Shown here: piece after piece, positions 18,387-26,542 of the stretch
Layout of the letters: the number at the start of each line of letters is the position of its first letter
Numbering within the stretch: the first letter of the stretch is position 1
NCBI RefSeq assembly: GCF_900167345.1
Contig: NZ_FUXB01000013.1
Coordinates: 62,001 to 126,000 of the forward strand
Direction: 5' to 3'
Source of the DNA: Vibrio cincinnatiensis DSM 19608
GTDB taxonomy: Bacteria; Pseudomonadota; Gammaproteobacteria; Enterobacterales; Vibrionaceae
DNA: 64,000 nt
The notes under the pieces: generated by a model
Seen by the model: the letters and a program-made list of their open reading frames with translations, nothing else
Told to the model about the DNA's origin: nothing
Database searches by the model: none
Made by a program: the position numbers and the translations under genes

Positions 18387-19660
18387 TTCGTGGCTTATAT
18401 ACTTTATTATTGCTGATCGCCGCCCCTTTTATGCTATATGGTTTGTACAAAAAACGGGCCGGAAAACCCGCCTTTGGTGCACGTTGGAAAGAGCATTTTG
18501 GAGTAACCCCTAAATTAGATGATTCAACAAGTAGACCACTATGGATTCACGCCGTTTCTGTTGGTGAAGCTATTGCAGCTACTCCCATTATTCAAGCAAT
18601 AAAAGAACGTCAACCTAATTTACCAATTGTGGTCACCACTACAACCAGTACGGGTGGACAGCAGATCAAAAAATTATCGAATTTGGTTGAGCATCGTTAT
18701 ATGCCACTGGATTTTCCTTTCTGCATTAATGGTTTTCTTAATGCGATTCAGCCTAGCCAGTTGCTGATTATGGAAACGGAACTGTGGCCAAATACGCTAC
18801 ATTGCGTTGCAAAACGCAACATTCCCATCACCGTGATTAATGCCCGTTTATCGGAACGCTCTTGCCGCCGTTATCAGCGTTTTCAATCAGTCTTTCATCT
18901 GCTTTCTTGTCATATTAGTCAGTTACTTTGCCAATATCAGAGTGATGCAGACCGCTTTCTCCGGCTAGGTATCGACCGACATAAAATATCGATAACGGGA
19001 TCGATTAAATTTGACATCACCGTGACCGATGAGATCCGTCAGCAAGGACAAGCATTACGTGAACAATTAGGCCAAGATCGTCCAATTTGGATCGCCGCCA
19101 GCACCCATCAAGGTGAAGATGAAATGTGCCTTGAAGCACATCGTCAATTGCTGAATCACTATCCTGATGCATTATTAATTTTGGTCCCTCGCCATCCAGA
19201 GCGTTTTAATTCGGTAGATTTACTGTGCCGGACGCAAGGTTTTACCGTTAGCCGCCGAACTGAACCTGTCACAGAACCAACTCAGATCTACCTTGGAGAT
19301 ACCATGGGCGAGATGCTGACGTTAATGTATGCCGCTGATGTCTGTTTTATGGGTGGAAGCCTGTTGGGAGACAAAGTGGGTGGACATAATTTAGTTGAAC
19401 CCGCAGCTCTGGGAATGCCTATATTAACTGGTCAGAGTTACTATAATTTCTATGATATAGTGTACTTATTAAGAAAAAATGAGGCTATTCAGCTTTGTAA
19501 CGATGCAAATGATATTTATAAACACTTAGTAAATCTTTTCTCAAGCAATGTGCTATTAAAAAGAAAAGGGGGAAATTCTTTGAAAGTCTTTAATGATAAT
19601 AGAGGCGCCATCGAAAGAACCATGAATATATTAAAAATAAAGCAAGTCAATACATTATGA
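18380..19660 (+). CDS. waaA: Kdo transferase WaaA
   Basis: WaaA (KdtA) transfers Kdo from CMP-Kdo to lipid IVA on the cytoplasmic face of the inner membrane. The 426-residue protein has an N-terminal membrane helix, the acceptor-site motif HAVSVGEAIAATP near residue 55, METELWPN near residue 130, and GGSLLGDKVGGHNLVEPAALG near residue 325 (donor binding). From about 19430 onward, codon use turns sharply AT-rich (KKNEAIQLCNDAND and after), so the last 70 or so residues appear to come from a different lineage. The stop overlaps the next start as ATGA. With KdkA in the locus, it may be a monofunctional (single Kdo) enzyme, as in Haemophilus and V. cholerae. Confidence 0.94.
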   Translation: MLIRGLYTLLLLIAAPFMLYGLYKKRAGKPAFGARWKEHFGVTPKLDDSTSRPLWIHAVSVGEAIAATPIIQAIKERQPNLPIVVTTTTSTGGQQIKKLSNLVEHRYMPLDFPFCINGFLNAIQPSQLLIMETELWPNTLHCVAKRNIPITVINARLSERSCRRYQRFQSVFHLLSCHISQLLCQYQSDADRFLRLGIDRHKISITGSIKFDITVTDEIRQQGQALREQLGQDRPIWIAASTHQGEDEMCLEAHRQLLNHYPDALLILVPRHPERFNSVDLLCRTQGFTVSRRTEPVTEPTQIYLGDTMGEMLTLMYAADVCFMGGSLLGDKVGGHNLVEPAALGMPILTGQSYYNFYDIVYLLRKNEAIQLCNDANDIYKHLVNLFSSNVLLKRKGGNSLKVFNDNRGAIERTMNILKIKQVNTL

Positions 19661-20739
19661 AAATAAAGTTTTTAATTAGAGATTTAAAAATTGAAGGTGT
19701 ACAAGTAGTTACTATCCGATTAGCGAAACTACTACAATCTCAAGGTCATAACATAGAAATTATAACTTTACATAATGACAAAGAGCTAGATAACCTTAGC
19801 GATTTAAACATTTTCTGTTTAGATGCTCCTAAAAATAAAACAAAAACTAAAGAATTACTACCTTATTTTAAAGAATGGTATTTACAGCATAATACGTTTG
19901 ACTATTTAATAGCTCCACATAGTGAATGTATAAAAATAATTTCTAAATTTAATGATTCTCGACTTATCCCTTTCATTCACAACTCAGATGAACACTCATA
20001 TAATCAACGAGGTTTTTTTAAAAAATTTAAATATAGAAAAAAGCTACAAAACAGACTAAAAAACAAACATGTATTATGTGTTTCTGATAGCATTAATAAA
20101 TTCATAAAGAAATGCGGTGGTAAAAATATATTATCGATAAATGTTCTATACAACCCTTTTGACATTCAAGAAATATCAATAAAATCAAAATCTTATAAAT
20201 TCAACCTCCCCAAAAAAGACTATTTACTTTTTATAGGTAGACTAGAAAAACAAAAACGTGTTGATCGGTTACTTCGAGCCTTCTCTTTAATTAAAGATAA
20301 ATCAATAACATTAATAATTTTAGGCGAGGGTTCTTTAAGTAAAACCTTAGAACAATTAGCGCAAGAGTTAGGTATTAAGAATAGAGTCATATTTAAAAAA
20401 TTTGAAACTAATCCATATCCTATAATAAAATCAGCTAAAGGATTACTATTAACCTCTGATCATGAAGGATTACCTACAGTAATTATTGAAGCATTAATCC
20501 TTAATGTTCCAGCAATAAGCACTAACTGTCCATCAGGTCCTAGTGAAATTCTCACTGGTAATTTATCTCAATATCTTATTGATTCTTATGACGAAAACGT
20601 TATAGCTCAGCATATTGACCAAGTGTTAAGTATGACGAGTCACCCGCATCTCTCTGAAGGATATCGGAAATTTCATCAAGATCATATTTATCAATCTTTT
20701 TTAGAGATAGTTTCACAATGGAAAAATAGTGATCATTAA
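19657..20739 (+). CDS. Glycosyltransferase family 4 protein (LPS core), AT-rich
   Basis: A 360-residue GT-B glycosyltransferase with LFIGRLEKQKRVDRLLRAF near residue 190, the GT4 donor motif DHEGLPTVIIEAL near residue 268, and SGPSEIL shortly after. It would add an outer-core sugar; donor and acceptor cannot be predicted. It overlaps waaA by 4 bases at the start. Its stop overlaps that of kdkA on the other strand, so the tail ends of the two genes share bases. Composition is strongly AT-rich and continuous with the end of waaA, marking a recombined block. Confidence 0.85.
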   Translation: MKIKFLIRDLKIEGVQVVTIRLAKLLQSQGHNIEIITLHNDKELDNLSDLNIFCLDAPKNKTKTKELLPYFKEWYLQHNTFDYLIAPHSECIKIISKFNDSRLIPFIHNSDEHSYNQRGFFKKFKYRKKLQNRLKNKHVLCVSDSINKFIKKCGGKNILSINVLYNPFDIQEISIKSKSYKFNLPKKDYLLFIGRLEKQKRVDRLLRAFSLIKDKSITLIILGEGSLSKTLEQLAQELGIKNRVIFKKFETNPYPIIKSAKGLLLTSDHEGLPTVIIEALILNVPAISTNCPSGPSEILTGNLSQYLIDSYDENVIAQHIDQVLSMTSHPHLSEGYRKFHQDHIYQSFLEIVSQWKNSDH

Positions 20740-21440
20740 TCTTTATAACCAGCCACTATATGCTGCCACTGTGGCTCTTGCCAAAAAATCCCAAACCGCT
20801 GCTGCTCTTTACGAAAAGAGCGCAGCAAACGCTGTAAATTTGCCTCTTTCCACCCATCCCCTTTTTGCTGATAGCATTTATCAAAATCAATAATCCATAC
20901 AGTATTAGATGTATCGATCAAAATATTATGGATATTCAGATCGGTATGGTTCACCTGAGCCCGATGCAGCTTAGCAATCTCTTTTCCTATCGCAATATAT
21001 TGACTTTCTGCTAGGGTATTTTCTTGCAAGATCGCCACTAAATCTCGTGCATTGGCAATTTTTTCGCTCAATAAGTCCGCTTGATAGAAAAGTCCTTGTT
21101 TAACGGCTCGGGCCGCAATCGGGCGTGGTACATTAACCCCTTGCTCACGGAGATAATGCAAGAGATGAAATTCAGCATAACTGCGGGTTTTTTGCCAACT
21201 CTGAAACCAATAGTGGTCACTCACTAACTTACCGAATAATCCGCCTCGACGATAATGACGCAGTGCCGCTTCAAGCTGCTGCATAGCGATAAACCACGTG
21301 GTACCCCGACCTGTCGCACTACCAATGATTTTCTGTTCAGCTCGCCAATAGCTAACATCAAATAGGGAATGAAGGGGGGCATTGACCCACTCTTCGTCAT
21401 ACCAGATGGTTTGGTCATTGAGTGAAAGCTGCTTAAGCAT
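20736..21440 (-). CDS. kdkA: 3-deoxy-D-manno-octulosonic acid kinase KdkA
   Basis: KdkA phosphorylates the 4-OH of the single Kdo of Haemophilus/Vibrio-type LPS. The 234-residue protein has the kinase-like catalytic loop HTDLNIHNILID near residue 165 and the metal-binding IIDFDKCYQQKGDGWK. The early FGKLVSDHYWF segment is typical of KdkA. The ATG at 21440 was chosen because AGGA lies 8 bases upstream and the longer reading adds an unconserved leader. It follows dgkA on the same strand and converges on the AT-rich GT4 gene with overlapping stops. Presence of kdkA implies a core with one phosphorylated Kdo. Confidence 0.92.
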   Translation of the reverse strand: MLKQLSLNDQTIWYDEEWVNAPLHSLFDVSYWRAEQKIIGSATGRGTTWFIAMQQLEAALRHYRRGGLFGKLVSDHYWFQSWQKTRSYAEFHLLHYLREQGVNVPRPIAARAVKQGLFYQADLLSEKIANARDLVAILQENTLAESQYIAIGKEIAKLHRAQVNHTDLNIHNILIDTSNTVWIIDFDKCYQQKGDGWKEANLQRLLRSFRKEQQRFGIFWQEPQWQHIVAGYKD

Positions 21441-21460
21441 AATAAGATTCCTGCGGCACG

Positions 21461-21847
21461 TTATCCGTAATAAGCATAGAGTAAACTTCCCCAAATTAAA
21501 CCTGCGAGTAGTAAGCTTACCATCACAGCGGCTGAGCCAATATCTTTTGCTCGTCCACTCAGTTCATGCCGCTCTGCTCCCACTCTATCCACCACTGCCT
21601 CTATGGCTGAGTTGATCAGTTCAACAATCAACACCAGCACCACACTGGAAAACATCAGTAATCGTTCAAGAATAGGCAGACCCAATAAGCATAAAACTCC
21701 AGAGGCAATCACTAATAGCGCTAACTCTTGGCGAATTGCCGCTTCATGCTGAAAAGCCGCTTTTAATCCTTGCCATGAATAGCCTGTCGCATTGATTACT
21801 CGACGAAATCCCGTTGTTCCGGGTTTGCCGCTAAATGGTGATTGCAT
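21461..21847 (-). CDS. dgkA: Diacylglycerol kinase DgkA
   Basis: An integral-membrane kinase that phosphorylates diacylglycerol, recycling the lipid released when membrane phospholipids donate head groups. The 128-residue length, three hydrophobic helices and conserved motifs (RRVINATGYSWQGLKAAFQHEAAIRQE at the N-terminal amphipathic segment and helix, and VELINSAIEAVVDRVG with the catalytic Glu) are diagnostic. It lies 20 bases upstream of kdkA in an apparent two-gene operon, divergent from the OpsX-type heptosyltransferase gene. Confidence 0.95.
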   Translation of the reverse strand: MQSPFSGKPGTTGFRRVINATGYSWQGLKAAFQHEAAIRQELALLVIASGVLCLLGLPILERLLMFSSVVLVLIVELINSAIEAVVDRVGAERHELSGRAKDIGSAAVMVSLLLAGLIWGSLLYAYYG

Positions 21848-21891
21848 AGTTGGCTTCTCTTATTTTATGGTCACAGCATTAGAAGGCTTAT

Positions 21892-21920
21892 TTTACATTT
21901 ATCTGTAGACTCTGCATAAT
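21892..21920 (+). promoter_or_regulatory. Sigma70-type promoter for the heptosyltransferase/glycosyltransferase operon
   Basis: TTTACA (21892-21897) and CATAAT (21915-21920) are spaced by exactly 17 bases in the divergent gap between dgkA and the rightward LPS genes. The start codon at 21950 is about 23 bases past the predicted transcription start. Confidence 0.6.
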
Positions 21921-21949
21921 TTAGCCTCATTAATTAGTGAGCTTTTTCC

Positions 21950-23005
21950 ATGCCTCTTTTTTTATCACCACCAAAATCTGTCTGTTTTTTGCGTCTCTCA
22001 GCGATCGGCGATGTGTGTCATGCGGTGGCCGCGGTACAAGCTTTGCAAAAATATTGGCCTGAGACCCAGGTGACTTGGATTATTGGTAAAGTGGAAGCCC
22101 AATTATTGCAAGGGCTAGACAACGTTGAGCTAATTGTGTTTGACAAAAAAGCCGGCTGGACAGGGATGAAATCCGTATGGAAACAGCTAAAAGGTCGCCG
22201 CTTTGATGCTTTAGTGCATATGCAGTTAGCACTGAGAGCAAGCCTACTAACCTTAGGAATCCGGGCTCAATATAAAGTAGGGTTTCACCGTAAACGGGCT
22301 AAAGAAGGTCAGTGGTTATTCACTAACCGAAAAATTACCGATACGGAATCTTCCCATGTATTGGATAGTTTTTTCTCTTTTATTGTGTATTTGGGAGTGC
22401 CTCGTAGCCAGCCCACTTGGTCGTTACCTATTACTCCGCAAGACCGTGCTTTTGCTCGTCAGCAGTTGCAAGATAAACCCAGTGTGATTATCTGCCCTGC
22501 TGCAAGTAAAGATGAGCGAAATTGGCCAACCGCACACTACGCCGAGTTTGCTGACTATGTCGTGTCACAAGGTTATCAGGTAGTATTATGCGGCTCTCCC
22601 GCCCATCGTGAGCAGCAGTTGGCTAACCAGATTACTGACTTAATGACTCAACCGGTGGTGAATTTAGTCGGGCAGACCAGCTTAAAGCAATTAGCCGCCC
22701 TGCTCGGTGAAGCGAAGTTAGTACTTGCTCCGGATTCAGGCCCAGCACATATTGCCACAACGCAAGGCACCCCCGTGTTAGGTTTATATGCGCACAGCAA
22801 CCCCAAACGTACCGGTCCCTATTTCAATATTAATGATGTGGTCAGTGTCTATGAAGCGTGTGTGACAAAGCAGCAAGGAAAGCCTTTAGAGCAACTGGCT
22901 TGGAGCACTCGAGCAAAAGGAGAGACGTTGATGCAGGGTATTTCTGTTTCTTCGGTTATTAACGCATTTACACGCATGATGAAAGGTACAGCAACCCATG
23001 ACTAA
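21950..23005 (+). CDS. opsX: OpsX-type heptosyltransferase I (GT9)
   Basis: A 351-residue GT9 heptosyltransferase with FLRLSAIGDVCHAVAAV at the N-terminus, CPAASKDERNWP near residue 180, and APDSGPAHIATTQGTPVLGLY near residue 262. It resembles Haemophilus OpsX, which adds the first heptose to phosphorylated Kdo, more than enterobacterial WaaC. Pairing with kdkA next door supports that assignment. The gene starts a rightward operon and overlaps the next gene by 8 bases. The specific substrate is an inference. Confidence 0.82.
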   Translation: MPLFLSPPKSVCFLRLSAIGDVCHAVAAVQALQKYWPETQVTWIIGKVEAQLLQGLDNVELIVFDKKAGWTGMKSVWKQLKGRRFDALVHMQLALRASLLTLGIRAQYKVGFHRKRAKEGQWLFTNRKITDTESSHVLDSFFSFIVYLGVPRSQPTWSLPITPQDRAFARQQLQDKPSVIICPAASKDERNWPTAHYAEFADYVVSQGYQVVLCGSPAHREQQLANQITDLMTQPVVNLVGQTSLKQLAALLGEAKLVLAPDSGPAHIATTQGTPVLGLYAHSNPKRTGPYFNINDVVSVYEACVTKQQGKPLEQLAWSTRAKGETLMQGISVSSVINAFTRMMKGTATHD

Positions 23006-23789
23006 ATCAATGCCGACGTTGGCCGTTGCCTTAATCGTCAAAAATGAAGCGAAACATTTACAAGCTTGCCTCGAAACGGTTGCGGGTTGGGTCGATGAGA
23101 TCATTATTCTTGATTCTGGAAGTAGTGATGAAACAGAAGCGATTGCACGCCGTTTCACTAATAAGTTTTTTGTTAATACTGACTGGCAAGGATTTGGGCC
23201 TCAACGCCGCTTAGCACAATCCTATGTTGAATCGGATTATCTTTTGTGGCTTGACGCCGATGAGCGAGTGACTCCTGAATTGAAAGCAAGTATTTTACAA
23301 GCTGTTCAAAATGATAAACCCAATACCGTTTATCAGATTGATCGCTTAACTACAGCATTTGGTAAACAGATTCGTTACTCCGGCTGGTCACCTGACTGGG
23401 TCACGCGCCTCTATCGTACTCAGGATACTCAATATAATACTGCGCTGGTTCACGAGAGTGTCGAAATACCATCACATCTAACACTGCAATCCTTATCCGG
23501 CTATTTGCAGCACTATACGTTTGAGTATCTACCGCAATACACAGCGAAAACTCAGCACTATATGAAAGCTTGGGTTGATCAACGGGAAGGCAAAAAGTCC
23601 GCCTCCTTAACTAGCGCCGTATTACATGGTTTTTTTCGCTTTTTCAAAATGTATATTGTGAAACGTGGTTTTTTAGATGGTCGCCATGGCTTATTACTTG
23701 CCATACTCAGTGCTAATACTACGTTTACTCGTTATGCTGACCTTTGGTTGCGTGATTATGTCCGAAAAGGACAAAGAGACCGTTCATGA
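22998..23789 (+). CDS. Family 2 glycosyltransferase, WaaE/KdtX/LgtF type
   Basis: A 263-residue GT-A enzyme with ALIVKNEAKHLQACLETV, the DSGSSDETEAIARRF donor motif and a DADERVTPEL metal site near residue 90, all typical of WaaE/KdtX/LgtF proteins. Such enzymes add beta-1,4-glucose to heptose I of the inner core. The C-terminal KMYIVKRGFLDGRHGLLLAI matches the family's amphipathic end. It overlaps both neighbours (8 and 4 bases). Glucose as donor is an inference from the family. Confidence 0.87.
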   Translation: MTKSMPTLAVALIVKNEAKHLQACLETVAGWVDEIIILDSGSSDETEAIARRFTNKFFVNTDWQGFGPQRRLAQSYVESDYLLWLDADERVTPELKASILQAVQNDKPNTVYQIDRLTTAFGKQIRYSGWSPDWVTRLYRTQDTQYNTALVHESVEIPSHLTLQSLSGYLQHYTFEYLPQYTAKTQHYMKAWVDQREGKKSASLTSAVLHGFFRFFKMYIVKRGFLDGRHGLLLAILSANTTFTRYADLWLRDYVRKGQRDRS

Positions 23790-24835
23790 ATATTTGCCAT
23801 GTCAATCTTGCTTCAGGTTATCACGGCGGTGAAAACCAAACCCTGCTGCTGATACAACAGCAGATCAAATTAGGCTACCAACTCACCGTTGTGGCTAACC
23901 CTAAAAGCCCTTTTTTCTCCCGTGTACAAACACTACCGTGCCGAGTCATTGCCTGTAAGCATTACCTCACTCAGCACAGTAAAGCCATTACACAAGGCTG
24001 TGACCTTATTCATGTTCATGAAGGGCGAGCAATTTATTGGGCGTGGTTACAACATAAATTGCATAAAATCCCTTATGTGATTACGCGTCGGATTGATAAC
24101 CCTCTCAGTGAGCGCTGGTTTGCGACTCAAGCTTACCGATCCGCCAGTGCCTTGGTTGGGTTAAGTCAGGAAATTTGTCGGCAAATTTTATTGCGTCATC
24201 CGCAGAAAAAAGTCGTCACCATCCCAAGCTCCCCCGTCTGTTATCCTGTTAATCAGCAGCAAGTCTCTCAGATTCGTGAACAATTTTCTCATCATTTTTT
24301 GGTGATTCATGCCGCCAATATGCTTCACCATAAAGGCTTTGATGTTACGGTTGCGGCAGCTCGCCTATTGATGGATTCCGCCCCAGACATCCATTTTGCT
24401 TTATTAGGGGATGGAAAAGAGCGCCCAGTATTAGAGCAGCAAGCCCAAGGGTTAACGAATATTCATTTCATGGGCAAACAGAGTAATATGGGTGATTGGT
24501 TTGCCGCCGCTGATATACTTATCCACCCCTCTTACAGTGAAGGGCTGGGCTCTGTCATTTTAGAGGCAATGGGTAGTGGGTTACCTGTCGTAGGTAGCCG
24601 AGCGGGTGGCATCCCAGACATCATTGAACACGGTGTTTCTGGCTTATTGATTCCTCCTGGAGATGCCCAAGCATTAGCACGGGCTATTTTGCAAGTTCGC
24701 CATGATCCCGAACTTATTGACGCATTAACCATCGGGCGAGAGAAAAAATTACGCGATTTTCAGATTGAACAAACCTCACAGCGTTATCACTCACTCTACT
24801 CAGAAATAATGAAAAGCGATTCTTGCTGTTCATAG
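23786..24835 (+). CDS. Family 4 glycosyltransferase (LPS core)
   Basis: A 349-residue GT4 enzyme beginning with NICHVNLASGYHGGENQTLLL, an acceptor-side Gly-rich loop. It carries the donor-binding motif HPSYSEGLGSVILEAMGSGLP near residue 250 and SRAGGIPDIIEHGVSGLL. The start overlaps the preceding stop as ATGA. It probably extends the core oligosaccharide; the sugar and linkage are unknown. Composition matches the surrounding backbone rather than the AT-rich blocks. Confidence 0.86.
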   Translation: MNICHVNLASGYHGGENQTLLLIQQQIKLGYQLTVVANPKSPFFSRVQTLPCRVIACKHYLTQHSKAITQGCDLIHVHEGRAIYWAWLQHKLHKIPYVITRRIDNPLSERWFATQAYRSASALVGLSQEICRQILLRHPQKKVVTIPSSPVCYPVNQQQVSQIREQFSHHFLVIHAANMLHHKGFDVTVAAARLLMDSAPDIHFALLGDGKERPVLEQQAQGLTNIHFMGKQSNMGDWFAAADILIHPSYSEGLGSVILEAMGSGLPVVGSRAGGIPDIIEHGVSGLLIPPGDAQALARAILQVRHDPELIDALTIGREKKLRDFQIEQTSQRYHSLYSEIMKSDSCCS

Positions 24836-24883
24836 AAACTGAGTGTTAAAAAAGACAGCGGACACTATAAAGGTAAGAAATAC

Positions 24884-25972
24884 ATGAGAATTTTAATTTT
24901 TAGCTCTTACAAAGATGCGTGGAATAGCGTTCGCCCAGAAGCTGAAATGTTTATTGAAATGGTTAAATTAGGCCATCAAATCACGATAATGACTCAAGGA
25001 AATGCAGAGTATGTGACTCGCTTTCGTGACAACGGCATCAAGGTAATTGACGCTTACCCCAGTAAGAAAATCTGCTGGAAAGCCATCAAAACTCTACGTG
25101 CAGAGTTGAGCGCTTATCACTATGATATTGTCTATGCAATGAATTCGAAAACAATTCCCAATGCAGCCTTCGCTTGTATCGGTTTTAAAAAGACCAAGTT
25201 AGTCACTTATCGAGGAACAGTCGGTGGATTATATCGCCATGATCCTAGTGCGTATTTAACTCATTTACACCCGAGAGTCGATGGCATTAGCTGTGTGGCA
25301 CAAGCCGTTACTGATGATGTAAAAAAACGAGTGTGGAAACACCAAGAACGTGTCGTCACCATTTACAAAGGGCATGATATCGCTTGGTATCAAGCTCTGC
25401 CCGCTAATATCAGTGAATTAGGTCTTCCCTCTGATGCCTTTTGCGTTATTTGTATTGCGAATGCTCGACCAAGTAAAGGTGTCCATATCCTGCTTGATAG
25501 CGCTAAACAACTGGCTGATTTAAGTAATGTACACTTACTGTTGGTTGGACGCGATATGGACACCGAGCAAAATCTGAATTTAGCCAAGCAAAGTGGGATG
25601 CCAGAGCGTATTCATTTTCTTGGCTATCGCAAGGATGTTCCTGAACTCTTGGCGGCAAGCGCAGTACAAGTTCAACCTTCGATTAGCGGTGAAGGGCTAC
25701 CGAAAACCATTATTGAAGCTATGGCGATGGGGGTTCCCTCTATTGTGACGACCACCGGTGGCGGAAAAGAGTTATTGGTTGATGGTGACAGCGGATTCAT
25801 TGTCCCAGTACAGGATCCTCATGCCATTGCAGAGAAAATTCGTTGGTTGTACCAATCACCGGAGCAACGCCAGAAAATGGGAAAACTCGCACAACAACGT
25901 ATGATCAGTGACTTTTCTTGTCAAACCAGTGCTCAGCAACATTTGGCATTTTTTCAGTCCTTATTAGGATAA
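24884..25972 (+). CDS. Family 4 glycosyltransferase
   Basis: A 362-residue GT4 enzyme with CIANARPSKGVHILLDSAKQ near residue 190 and the donor motif SGEGLPKTIIEAMAMGVPS near residue 270, followed by TTGGGKELLVDGDSG. It is the last glycosyltransferase before coaD, 48 bases after the preceding gene with its own AAGGTAAG site. Acceptor and donor are unknown; location implies LPS core synthesis. Confidence 0.86.
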   Translation: MRILIFSSYKDAWNSVRPEAEMFIEMVKLGHQITIMTQGNAEYVTRFRDNGIKVIDAYPSKKICWKAIKTLRAELSAYHYDIVYAMNSKTIPNAAFACIGFKKTKLVTYRGTVGGLYRHDPSAYLTHLHPRVDGISCVAQAVTDDVKKRVWKHQERVVTIYKGHDIAWYQALPANISELGLPSDAFCVICIANARPSKGVHILLDSAKQLADLSNVHLLLVGRDMDTEQNLNLAKQSGMPERIHFLGYRKDVPELLAASAVQVQPSISGEGLPKTIIEAMAMGVPSIVTTTGGGKELLVDGDSGFIVPVQDPHAIAEKIRWLYQSPEQRQKMGKLAQQRMISDFSCQTSAQQHLAFFQSLLG

Positions 25973-25991
25973 CATCGACTTTAATAAATAG

Positions 25992-26495
<504 letters not shown>

Positions 26496-26503
26496 TGATA
26501 ATC

Positions 26504-26528
26504 AGGCGGGTTGATAGACAAACTGCCT
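26504..26528. terminator. Hairpin between convergent coaD and the LtaS-like gene
   Basis: AGGCGGGTTG and CAAACTGCCT form a 10-base stem with one mismatch and an ATAGA loop in the gap between two convergent genes. There is no strong T run. It could serve both directions. Confidence 0.45.
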
Positions 26529-26542
26529 GTCTCGTTCCTAAT

